Positions 1 through 6,161 of a DNA stretch of 8,803 bases are shown here, in pieces. The notes beneath the pieces were generated by a model. It made no database searches. It was given only the letters and a program-made list of their open reading frames with translations, and was not told the origin of the DNA. The position numbers and the translations under genes are program-made. Origin of the DNA: Anaerolineaceae bacterium UBA5838 (GTDB lineage: Bacteria; Chloroflexota; Anaerolineae; Anaerolineales; Anaerolineaceae); contig DJGU01000129.1 in the NCBI GenBank assembly GCA_002432795.1, forward strand, positions 10,048-18,850, given 5' to 3'. Every line of letters starts with the position of its first letter. Position 1 is the stretch's first letter.

Positions 1-836
1 CCCACCCAAAAACTGATCATCGGAAGCGCCTGGAAAATCAGGAAGGAGAAAATCACCCCCAAAAACGGAGCAATGGCATAGTACGCGCTGGTTTTTGCTG
101 CGCCAAGCTGCATCTGCGCTTTGACGTAGTAATTGATGCTCAAGCCATAAGCCACAAAGCCGAGCAGCATCGTCAGGAGGATAAAACCAACCTGGGGAAA
201 TGCTTCTCTTGTCAGCAAAGCCAGAATCAAAGAACCGAGCCCTGAACCAATGCCCTTGATGATGACGATATCCGAACTGGTACGGTTGGAAAGCTTGCGG
301 GTGAAGTTGTTTTCGAGCCCCCAGGCGGTGCTTGCTGCCAGAATCAGGAGCGAGCCGCTTGAAAATCGAAAAGCCGAAAAATCCTCCAGCGAAAGGAGCA
401 CACTTGCCAGCGTGACCAACACAATCCCAATCCAGAGTTTTCGGGAGATCGCTTCCTTGAACAGCAGTAAAGCGATCAGCGATGTGGCAACGATCTCAAA
501 ATTGTTCAACAGTGAGGCGTTGGCAGCCAGGGTGCTCCTCAGACCGAACATCAACAGTGCGGGTGCAAGGATGTCCAGCAGGACCATTCCCAGGATGTAA
601 GGCTTTTCATCCTTCACAATGGGAGCAAAGACTCTATTTTTTGGCTCAGTGCGAAAATACCACAGCCCAAGCATCCCCAGCCCCGCCCCGAGATACAAAA
701 ACGCTGCCATGTATAAAGGCTCCACGGATCCCAAAAGCAGCCGTGAGAAAGGCATATTCAGCGCGTATAGAGCGGCTGCGAGGAACGCGAATGCGGTTGC
801 CTCGCGCAGACTGTTGGATTTCTTTCGACTAAGCAT
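1..836 (-). CDS. EamA/DMT-family transporter, C-terminus cut by window edge
   Basis: The minus-strand frame is open for 278 codons from the ATG at 836 to the window edge. The protein is very hydrophobic, with about nine or ten membrane segments in two similar halves, as in the drug/metabolite transporter (EamA) family. Typical signatures are the NASLLNNFEIVATSLIA stretch near the end of the first half followed by an LLLFKE motif. The second half has KTSAYYAIAPFLGVIFS before the last segment. Family members are near 290-300 residues, so only about 10-25 are missing. An in-frame TGA five codons upstream rules out a longer start. No good ribosome site is visible, only a weak purine stretch (GAGAAAATAGAAG). 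The substrate cannot be told; relatives export amino acids, metabolites or drugs. The gene starts 24 bases after a terminator hairpin, so its promoter must overlap that hairpin or it relies on read-through. Confidence 0.88.
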   Translation of the reverse strand, partial: MLSRKKSNSLREATAFAFLAAALYALNMPFSRLLLGSVEPLYMAAFLYLGAGLGMLGLWYFRTEPKNRVFAPIVKDEKPYILGMVLLDILAPALLMFGLRSTLAANASLLNNFEIVATSLIALLLFKEAISRKLWIGIVLVTLASVLLSLEDFSAFRFSSGSLLILAASTAWGLENNFTRKLSNRTSSDIVIIKGIGSGLGSLILALLTREAFPQVGFILLTMLLGFVAYGLSINYYVKAQMQLGAAKTSAYYAIAPFLGVIFSFLIFQALPMISFWV

Positions 837-860
837 GCTTCTATTTTCTCATATAAATCA

Positions 861-887
861 AAAGCCGGCTTAAACAAAGCCGGCTTT
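861..887 (-). terminator. Terminator of the SPFH gene
   Basis: Perfect 11-base arms (861-871 and 877-887, core AGCCGGCT) enclose a five-base loop. Read on the minus strand, the hairpin is followed by TTTTGATTTAT, a moderate U-tract. It lies about 90 bases beyond the stop of the SPFH gene and just before the DMT gene, so it most likely ends SPFH transcription. On the plus strand the hairpin is followed by GG, which does not fit a terminator. Confidence 0.7.
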
Positions 888-978
888 GGTTAGCTAAGAC
901 CAGAATTATTTGCGGTACGTAAGTCCAGTCTATCACACCCAATCAGGATGATTTTTTACTTGTGTACTGACCTCTCCA

Positions 979-1836
979 TTATTCTGGTTCCTGGGCAGGC
1001 AGGTCGAGAAAACGTGAGATATCTATCATCATGTCGTTCCCGCTGCTCATCACCTGGGGCAGGATCCCGTTCCATTTGGTCAGGAAGAGATACTGGAGGT
1101 ACTCTGGCGTCAGTGCACCGGTGACGTTGAGCGCCTTTTGCGCGTCTGCCTGACCCTTCGCCTGGGCGATAACCGTCTGCGCGTCGATCTCTGCCTGCGC
1201 CAGCTTTTGCTTGGAGGTTTCCACCTGCTGCTGCGCTACCTGCTTGGCTTCAATCGCCTGCTGGTACTCCACGGAAAAGTCAAAGTTGACGATGTTGAAA
1301 TTTTCAACAATGATGAAATACTGTTCCAACTGCTTGGTCAGCTCTTCTTCTGCCAAGAGACGGACTTCGTCACGCTTGGTGATCAGCTCTTCGGCTGTAA
1401 ACTGGGCTGTCACGGCTTTGAACGTGTTCTGAATTGCCGGCGCGACAATGATGTTGGCATAGTCCGCGCCAACATTCTCATAGACTTCCTTTGCGCGGGT
1501 GCCATCCAGGTGATAGTTAACCGCAATCAGCGATGTTACTACCTGGAGGTTTTCGGACATAGCCGTTGCCTGGACCTCATCCTTTTGCGTGCGCACATTC
1601 ATCAACACTACCCGTTCCACAAATGGGAGCTTGATGTTGATGCCCGGGTACGAGACTCGCTCAACCGCGCTAAATCGCAGGACCACACCGATATTGCCGG
1701 CGGGAACTTCATAAAACAGCGATGTTGCCAGAATAATCACTGCAAGGACAATCAAAATAATCGGTACAACCCGCTTGTTTAACTTCGGGCTCCTAGCGGG
1801 GTTTGAATTTGCTGTTGAAAATTTTCCATCGAACAT
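979..1836 (-). CDS. Prohibitin-like SPFH/Band 7 membrane protein
   Basis: This 285-residue protein has a short polar N-terminus, one membrane segment at about residues 22-42, and an SPFH (Band 7) domain from about 43 to 190. The domain opens with VPAGNIGVVLRF and contains YPGINIKLPFV (63-73), typical of prohibitins. A charged, Gln/Ala-rich helix that should form a coiled coil follows (about 190-237). The C-terminal KWNGILPQVM is also common in bacterial prohibitin-like proteins. Such proteins form large membrane-anchored rings that organise membrane microdomains or restrain membrane proteases such as FtsH. That role is family knowledge, not shown here. No NfeD-type or FtsH partner lies next to it. 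The start at 1836 has an AGAGGTGA ribosome site four bases upstream. It is divergent from the MFS gene and ends before the 861-887 terminator. Confidence 0.93.
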   Translation of the reverse strand: MFDGKFSTANSNPARSPKLNKRVVPIILIVLAVIILATSLFYEVPAGNIGVVLRFSAVERVSYPGINIKLPFVERVVLMNVRTQKDEVQATAMSENLQVVTSLIAVNYHLDGTRAKEVYENVGADYANIIVAPAIQNTFKAVTAQFTAEELITKRDEVRLLAEEELTKQLEQYFIIVENFNIVNFDFSVEYQQAIEAKQVAQQQVETSKQKLAQAEIDAQTVIAQAKGQADAQKALNVTGALTPEYLQYLFLTKWNGILPQVMSSGNDMMIDISRFLDLPAQEPE

Positions 1837-2041
1837 AGTGTCACCTCTTTCAGGCTAATTATTCCAGATATTTATTAGAGTTGCCATAGATTATCTAAGG
1901 TTAGTGAAGGATCATTGGCAGGAAACCAAAAATTAGAAAAGGACACTCACACGAGTTTCCTTCCGTATGTGTCGGGTTGGTCAATCCCAAATATGGTCAG
2001 GTCTTCCCAATTCCATCGCTTACCTTGATACAATAGTCGGC

Positions 2042-3277
2042 ATGCGAAAAATACCTGACACATCCGATATGATCGAGCAAGACTCATCCTCCCAGCCCGA
2101 CTTACCGCCAGACGATCCCAAGCACTTCAACACCCGCAATGTTGGATCCATTGCCGCAGCCCACAGCCTGCATGACATGTACTCTGGGTTTCTACCGCCG
2201 CTGCTGCCAATTTTGATTGAAAAGTTTAGCCTCAGCAATCTGGGCGGGGGTTCTCTGACCCTTTTTTACACCCTACCCTCGCTTTTCCAGCCGCTTATGG
2301 GCTCGCTTGCAGACCGACACAACTTGAAGATACTGGTTATCCTGGCGCCTTTCATCACTGGCTGCATGATGAGCTTGCTTGGGTTAGCCGCAACGCCGGT
2401 GGTCATGATGGCAATGCTGGTTTTTGCTGGCTTGAGTTCAGCTTCATTACATGCGATTGGTCCGGCATTGAACAGCAAATATGCCGGACAAAAGCTCGGA
2501 AAAAGTATGAGCTTTTGGGTTAACGCCGGCACATTGGGTTACGCGCTGGGCTCACTTTTGCTGGTTACAGTTTACGATTTTCTCGGTCTGTCAAAATTGC
2601 CCATCCTTGCAATTGGTGGAGCGATTGCATCTGCAATGATCTGCTTTGGTTTACAAAACGCGGACACGCGCGCCAGTGTGGTAAAAAAGCAAAAATCCAC
2701 CCCCAAGCATTGGGGCAGGATCCTGAAAGTCATGCTGCCTGTCATTTTGATCATCGCCAGCCGGGCGATGATGACCGTAATGCTCTCTACCTATTTTCCG
2801 GCTTTCCTGCGTGAAAGGGGCGCCAGCACCTGGGTTTCCGGAGCTGGGATGACCCTGATTTTAGTGGCTGGCGCCTTTGGTTCTTATATTGTCGGAAGTA
2901 TGAGCGATAAGTTCAGCCGGGTTAAAATTTTGGCTTTCGTCACCATCGCGCTCTTTTCGTTAATGCTGGTTTTCCTGCGTATCGAGAACTGGTTGCAGAT
3001 ACCAGCCCTTCTGATGATTGGTTTTTTTGAAATCGCGGCTTTGCCGGTTTTGATGGCACTGGTTCAGGATGGCTTCGTAGAGGATAGAGCCTTCATTAAT
3101 GGTCTCTTTTTGTCGATCAACTTCGTTGGCACTTCCCTGGCGATTCCCTTGGTGGGTCGGCTGGCAGATTTGTATGACTTTCAGACAACTTTCCAACTTG
3201 CAGGTTGGCTCTTGCCCTTAGGTTTAGTGGGTATGGGCTGGATATATCGCATGAATAAAACCAGCCGGCTGGTTTAG
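2042..3277 (+). CDS. MFS efflux transporter, fosmidomycin-resistance (Fsr)-like
   Basis: The product is a 411-residue major facilitator with about twelve membrane helices. MFS motif A is visible after helix 2 (GSLADRHNLKIL, about residues 87-98) and again in the second half (GSMSDKFSRVKIL, about 285-297). The first helix (IAAAHSLHDMYSGFLPPLLP), the SLHAIGPA stretch and the GKSMSFWVNAGTLGYALG stretch resemble Fsr, a proton-driven exporter that gives fosmidomycin resistance. The real substrate is unknown. The start is uncertain. The frame is open from an ATG at 1967 (436 residues), and 2069 is also possible; none has a ribosome site. I chose 2042 because a TACAAT -10-like box at 2029-2034 sits seven bases upstream, which would fit a leaderless mRNA. 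The added N-terminus from 1967 looks unlike the family. It is the only main gene on the plus strand. Confidence 0.88.
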   Translation: MRKIPDTSDMIEQDSSSQPDLPPDDPKHFNTRNVGSIAAAHSLHDMYSGFLPPLLPILIEKFSLSNLGGGSLTLFYTLPSLFQPLMGSLADRHNLKILVILAPFITGCMMSLLGLAATPVVMMAMLVFAGLSSASLHAIGPALNSKYAGQKLGKSMSFWVNAGTLGYALGSLLLVTVYDFLGLSKLPILAIGGAIASAMICFGLQNADTRASVVKKQKSTPKHWGRILKVMLPVILIIASRAMMTVMLSTYFPAFLRERGASTWVSGAGMTLILVAGAFGSYIVGSMSDKFSRVKILAFVTIALFSLMLVFLRIENWLQIPALLMIGFFEIAALPVLMALVQDGFVEDRAFINGLFLSINFVGTSLAIPLVGRLADLYDFQTTFQLAGWLLPLGLVGMGWIYRMNKTSRLV

Positions 3278-3298
3278 AGCCGGCTAAACAATGTTTTT
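3263..3298 (+). terminator. Possible terminator at the end of the MFS gene
   Basis: Two AGCCGGCT copies (3263-3270 and 3278-3285) can pair around a seven-base loop that holds the MFS stop codon. A TTTTT run follows at 3294-3298. The eight-base gap between stem and U-run is longer than ideal, and the first arm also lies within a perfect 18-base palindrome. The copy spacing (15 bases) and core match the hairpin at 861-887. Confidence 0.4.
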
Positions 3299-3404
3299 AA
3301 GGTAATATTTTGAAACACGACCGGAGTGAGCGTGAGTATCCTGGTGATGATATATATTAAAGATAGATCGTCAGATCTCGCTTTCCGGAGACGATTAACC
3401 GTAG

Positions 3405-3465
3405 GGCGAGCTTGAGGGCACCAAGAACAACGTGATGGACAAACGTATCGTGCTCTCAATCCGCC
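3405..3465. repeat. Long imperfect hairpin A
   Basis: Arm GGCGAGCTTGAGGGCAC (3405-3421) pairs imperfectly with GTGCTCTCAATCCGCC (3450-3465) around a 28-base loop. Its arms and loop start (CCAAG) resemble hairpin B downstream, so the two look like diverged direct copies of one unit. Confidence 0.45.
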
Positions 3466-3516
3466 GACAACGGTGTTATGGGTGGGGATATTTTTTACAT
3501 ACCACGATGGCGTCAT

Positions 3517-3578
3517 GGCGGATTGGAAGTACTCCAAGGTATTTGCATGACGAGGAATGTAGTGCTTCCAATCCCGCC
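3517..3578. repeat. Long imperfect hairpin B
   Basis: Arm GGCGGATTGGAAGTACT (3517-3533) pairs with AGTGCTTCCAATCCCGCC (3561-3578), with one mismatch and one bulge, around a 27-base loop. A T-rich run (3590-3594) follows on the plus strand, as one follows hairpin A (3491-3496). The similarity to A suggests tandem copies of a dispersed repeat rather than a terminator. Confidence 0.5.
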
Positions 3579-3685
3579 CTACGAATACTTTTTTCTTGTA
3601 ATGGGATGACACAACTAATCGTGCCAGGATCCCCCTAGAGCAAGCGTTTTGACCGTAGGTCTCCGGATGTTTTCCCTTACCTGGC

Positions 3686-3724
3686 AAAAAAAGTGAGGCC
3701 GCGGAAAAACCCACGCGACCTCAC
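3686..3724 (-). terminator. Strong terminator of the FGE-domain lipoprotein gene
   Basis: Read on the minus strand, GTGAGGTCGCG (3724-3714) pairs along all 11 bases with CGCGGCCTCAC (3703-3693), including one G-U pair, around a ten-base loop. Seven U residues (3692-3686) follow at once. On the plus strand the same position is a C-A mismatch, which also points to use on the minus strand. It begins about 30 bases after the stop of the lipoprotein gene. Confidence 0.9.
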
Positions 3725-3754
3725 CTTACTTCAATTATTAACTTTCAGTCCCCC

Positions 3755-4675
3755 TTACTGCCCTCCATCCATTGCACAGCGAAATCCCAGGTCCAGGCCG
3801 CTGTAGAAGCTCAGGTCATATGCCCGGCTCGTAACGCGTGCAGCAAGCCAGTTGCTGGCCCAACCGCCGCCCCGAACCGTTCGCAGCTGGTTAGCTTCTT
3901 CGGCTAAAGGATTCTCGGTTGGACTTACGCTGTAGAAATCTTCTATGTAGCTATCCGCCACCCATTCCCAGACATTTCCGGTCATATCCATCACGCCAAA
4001 CTCGCTTGCCCCCGCCGGGTAGCTTCCAACAGCAACGGTATCACCCATGCAAGCAGACATGCTGGGGTCGTGATAAATGTTCGCTTGAGAACAGTCAGGG
4101 TCATCATCTCCCCAGGCATAAGCGCTAGGGTTCGCGCCACGCGCTGCCAGTTCCCACTCGGCTTCTGTTGGAAGACGTTTGCCCGCCCAGGTGCAATACG
4201 CCTGAGCCTGTTCCCACTTGACGTTGATCATCGGGAAATTGGCATACTCAGCATTCAAAAAGTAATCCTCACGGGTTTGTGAAGCCGTGGCAATTGGTGC
4301 CGCACAAGCGCCAGCAGCCATGCAGGCGGCATACTGGGCGTTAGTCACCTCATAAACGTCAATCGCGAACGCTGAAAGGCTCACCATGTGCTGCGGGAGC
4401 TCATCGCTTGGGCAGGCATAGCCATTGTTGTGCTCTGGGTCACAACCCATCATGTACTCCGTTGCAGGGATCAGAACCATGCCATCCGGCACTTCGAATA
4501 CATTCAGCTCTTCAACCGGCTCAGCTGGCATTTCGGAACTTGGTTCAGGAACCTCTGTTGGGATGACTTCGACCTCTTCTTCTATAACCGGCTGTGCTGT
4601 CTCGAGTGGTGTTTGCATGATGCAACCAGATAGAAGGAACATCAGCAATATTACTGATACTATTTTGCGAGACAT
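3755..4675 (-). CDS. Lipoprotein with formylglycine-enzyme-like (SUMF1) domain
   Basis: The 306-residue protein opens with a lipoprotein signal peptide. A short charged start and hydrophobic core end in LSGC, so Cys18 would be lipidated. A Pro/Glu-rich linker (about 19-60) leads to an FGE-sulfatase (SUMF1/EgtB-like) domain from about 62 to 303. Family motifs are RLPTEAEWE (167-175), GNVWEW (233-238), RGGGW (268-272) and LGFRC (296-300). True formylglycine-generating enzymes carry two active-site cysteines between the last two motifs. Here residues 272-299 have none, so sulfatase-activating chemistry is unlikely and a binding or structural role outside the membrane is more plausible. The start has a TGGAGGT ribosome site six bases upstream. 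A promoter lies at 4729-4757 and a strong terminator at 3686-3724, so it is a single-gene unit. No sulfatase or kinase gene is adjacent. Confidence 0.9.
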   Translation of the reverse strand: MSRKIVSVILLMFLLSGCIMQTPLETAQPVIEEEVEVIPTEVPEPSSEMPAEPVEELNVFEVPDGMVLIPATEYMMGCDPEHNNGYACPSDELPQHMVSLSAFAIDVYEVTNAQYAACMAAGACAAPIATASQTREDYFLNAEYANFPMINVKWEQAQAYCTWAGKRLPTEAEWELAARGANPSAYAWGDDDPDCSQANIYHDPSMSACMGDTVAVGSYPAGASEFGVMDMTGNVWEWVADSYIEDFYSVSPTENPLAEEANQLRTVRGGGWASNWLAARVTSRAYDLSFYSGLDLGFRCAMDGGQ

Positions 4676-4728
4676 GGTAAACCTCCATTACTTCAAACGA
4701 TCGGAAAAGACAAACATCTCTCATTTAT

Positions 4729-4757
4729 ATTATAGTAAATTCCAAACCGGATCCCAA
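4729..4757 (-). promoter_or_regulatory. Sigma-70-type promoter of the FGE-domain lipoprotein gene
   Basis: On the minus strand, TTGGGA (4757-4752, four of six matches to TTGACA) is followed after exactly 17 bases by a perfect TATAAT (4734-4729). Transcription would start near 4722, giving a leader of about 47 bases before the ATG at 4675. Confidence 0.75.
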
Positions 4758-5074
4758 ATATGAATTTTCAGAGCGAGCAGAATTTCGAAAAATCTCCAAA
4801 TCACTTTCCATCAGGATTGTCATGGCTGGCAAGGTATCCGATCAAACACCCGAATCCTTGTGAAACTACAGACCAGAATTGAACATGATGAATTCTGTTT
4901 CTCCGCATCCTCACCTGCTCGGTCTTTCACAACTTGCGTGTTTAAATTGATATTGCCGGATTGGATGTGGATTAGGCATTTGTGTTCCGCCGTTTTCTTA
5001 ACACATCCAATACCGGCCTGAAAGGAACTTGCCCATTCGGATAAGAAAGCCTTTATTCAGATGAATTCGAAAAA
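4758..5074. other. Non-coding gap with one long hairpin
   Basis: This stretch lies between the lipoprotein promoter and the stop of the zinc-ribbon gene. I see no credible gene in it. Its one clear structure is the inverted repeat at 4955-5017. No U-tract terminator for the zinc-ribbon gene is evident. Confidence 0.5.
4955..5017. repeat. Long imperfect hairpin C
   Basis: GCCGGATTGGATGTG (4955-4969) pairs with CACATCCAATACCGGC (5002-5017) with a single bulged base, around a 32-base loop. Stem length, loop length and the GGATTGGA core resemble hairpin B at 3517-3578, although the outer sequence differs. No U-run follows on either strand, so a terminator role is unlikely. Confidence 0.5.
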
Positions 5075-5512
5075 TTATTTCCGTTCCAGCAATTCTGCAG
5101 TTAGCCGGGTATTCTCTTCAATATCAATGACTATCTGTAATAGTTCAGCATAAGCTTTGACGATGCTGAACAAGAGCCCGCCAGCAAGGATGCCAGCCAG
5201 AACAAACAGTAACCCCATGCCAGTATCCTGTGATAATCCCATCATAATCCCAGAAAGCCCGCCTATCACCAGAAAGATCCACGCCAAAACGGTCAAGAAG
5301 CTGGATATGGCGCGCAGCGTCTTGTACCTCTCTTCGATCATTACCAACGGAACGTCCGCAGATACAGGGCTTGAGCTTTGGGTCTGATAGGATTGAACAA
5401 AAGGAGCAGCTGGAGTCGGTGGTGTAGATGCTTCCAGAGGTGCTCCACAAGAAATGCAAAACGCACTATCTCCGGTATTGATGGCTTTACAACGTGGGCA
5501 TGTTACAGACAT
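5075..5512 (-). CDS. Zinc-ribbon membrane protein of unknown function
   Basis: The 145-residue protein begins with a zinc ribbon: CPRC (Cys5, Cys8) and CISC (Cys19, Cys22), followed by GAPL, as in the 'zinc-ribbon' leader of many membrane proteins. A Pro/Ser/Gln-rich linker (about 28-55) follows, then two membrane segments (about 69-91 and 97-118). A charged C-terminal helix (YAELLQIVIDIEENTRLTAELLERK region, 121-145) ends the protein. The ribbon should face the cytoplasm and bind one zinc ion. The function is unknown and the context gives no clue. The ATG at 5512 has an AGGAGGT ribosome site about six bases upstream. The gene lies downstream of the tRNA-derived repeats but is separated by over 270 bases and three terminators, so it probably has its own promoter, which I could not place. 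Confidence 0.85.
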   Translation of the reverse strand: MSVTCPRCKAINTGDSAFCISCGAPLEASTPPTPAAPFVQSYQTQSSSPVSADVPLVMIEERYKTLRAISSFLTVLAWIFLVIGGLSGIMMGLSQDTGMGLLFVLAGILAGGLLFSIVKAYAELLQIVIDIEENTRLTAELLERK

Positions 5513-5716
5513 ACTTACCTCCTGACTGATTTAAGACGGATAACGCCTTATGAGTTTTCGGTTTTGGTTGAACGACTTAAGTACATGTTATTTGCTGTTC
5601 AATAGGGTGATTTTTTCTCCTCTTTTGCCTTTCTCCCTGGCACCAAGTTAGGGGCTAAAGCACTCATCTACTGGAATGAAAGAATACTATCTGGTAGATT
5701 CTCACTGAAGATCTTG

Positions 5717-5851
5717 ATGCGTAAAATTATTATACTTGGCCTATGCGCATTTTTGATGGCTACTTTTCTTTATGGAACAAACAAAAACTCCTCACGAAGA
5801 GGAGTTGTGTGGGCGCTAGAAGGCTGTGCGCAGCCCCCTGTAAGGGCGTAA
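5717..5851 (+). CDS. Doubtful 44-codon ORF with signal-like start, running into the repeat
   Basis: An ATG at 5717 opens a 44-residue frame starting MRKIIILGLCAFLMATFLYG, which looks like a signal peptide or single membrane helix. From about residue 22 the frame enters the 105-base repeat, and the rest is translated repeat ending at a TAA at 5849. The ribosome site is weak (GAAG nine bases upstream). It may be the start of a secreted-protein gene broken by growth of the repeat array, or chance. I do not recognise it. Confidence 0.2.
   Translation: MRKIIILGLCAFLMATFLYGTNKNSSRRGVVWALEGCAQPPVRA
5783..5806 (-). terminator. Terminator copy in repeat unit 1
   Basis: On the minus strand AACTCCTC, loop TTCGT, GAGGAGTT and a U-run; identical in stem and loop to the terminator right behind tRNA-Val. 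Confidence 0.7.
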
Positions 5852-5887
5852 CCTCCGAACCTGTACGCAGCCATTTGAACCATTATT
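5783..5887 (-). repeat. tRNA-derived tandem unit 1 (outer, more diverged)
   Basis: This is the outer of two 105-base units. On the minus strand it carries an altered 3' part of the neighbouring tRNA-Val gene plus the tRNA terminator. It differs from unit 2 at four of 105 positions. At the three of these that can be aligned with the tRNA gene, unit 2 has the tRNA base and this unit does not, so this is the more diverged copy. Confidence 0.9.
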
Positions 5888-5911
5888 AAAAACTCCTCAC
5901 GAAGAGGAGTT
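5888..5911 (-). terminator. Terminator copy in repeat unit 2
   Basis: Same eight-base stem, TTCGT loop and U-run as the tRNA-Val terminator, exactly 105 bases further on. Confidence 0.7.
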
Positions 5912-5992
5912 GTGTGGGCGCTAGAGGGCTGTGCGCAGCCCCCTGTAAGGGCGTAACCTCCGAACCTGTATGCAGCCATGTGAACCGTTATT
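5888..5992 (-). repeat. tRNA-derived tandem unit 2 (next to the tRNA gene)
   Basis: Aligned with the tRNA gene on the minus strand, this unit keeps ACGGTTCACAT (anticodon stem and loop), then AGGTTCGGAGGTT (variable loop and 5' T-stem). It then keeps the 3' T-stem, the acceptor strand TAGCGCCCA and the whole terminator. CCGTG of the anticodon stem is replaced by a ten-base GGCTGCATAC. About 24 bases, including a CCCTTACAGGG hairpin and GGCTGCGCACAGCC, are inserted in the T-loop. The 5' half of the tRNA (acceptor and D-arm) is absent, so it cannot be a working tRNA. Confidence 0.9.
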
Positions 5993-6016
5993 AAAAACTC
6001 CTCACGAAGAGGAGTT
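5993..6016 (-). terminator. tRNA-Val terminator
   Basis: On the minus strand AACTCCTC (6016-6009), loop TTCGT, GAGGAGTT (6003-5996), then U residues down to 5993. It begins four bases after the tRNA discriminator base, a usual layout for a single tRNA gene. Confidence 0.88.
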
Positions 6017-6019
6017 GTG

Positions 6020-6094
<75 letters not shown>

Positions 6095-6105
6095 GAAGTG
6101 CCGTG

Positions 6106-6134
6106 ATTATAGCAAACCTGCCCGAATTTGTCCA
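6106..6134 (-). promoter_or_regulatory. Strong sigma-70-type promoter of tRNA-Val
   Basis: On the minus strand TGGACA (6134-6129, five of six matches) and a perfect TATAAT (6111-6106) are exactly 17 bases apart. The start point near 6099 leaves a leader of only about five bases before the mature tRNA end. Confidence 0.88.
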
Positions 6135-6161
6135 CAAGCACTTTTTCAGTTCAAAGGAGCG

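Larger units (their letters stand above)
3384..3667. repeat. Non-coding stretch with inverted ends and two related hairpins
   Basis: This part of the 477-base gap after the MFS gene starts with TCCGGAGAC and ends with its exact reverse complement GTCTCCGGA. ACCGTAGG occurs just inside both ends as a direct repeat (3398-3405 and 3652-3659). Inside lie two similar long hairpins, listed separately. I see no target-site duplication and no transposase. It could be a degraded MITE-like or REP-like element. The open frames here (3274-3714 minus, 3432-3638 plus) show no protein-like character. The rest of the gap, 3299-3383, shows nothing I can name. Confidence 0.4.

Noticed and set aside
1138..1782. 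Plus-strand frame of 214 codons opposite the SPFH gene
   Set aside because: It is the antisense shadow of a well-supported prohibitin-like gene and has no recognisable domain.
3274..3714. Minus-strand frame of 146 codons in the gap after the MFS gene
   Set aside because: It spans both hairpins and the terminator of the neighbouring gene, has no ribosome site and an untypical composition.
5770..5979. Minus-strand frame of 69 codons with a 35-residue repeat
   Set aside because: It only exists because the 105-base unit is a multiple of three. Its sequence covers tRNA-derived stems and terminators, it has no ribosome site, and no protein-like pattern is seen.
5783..6016. CRISPR-like array
   Set aside because: The units abut with no unique spacers and are explained by tRNA-derived duplication.
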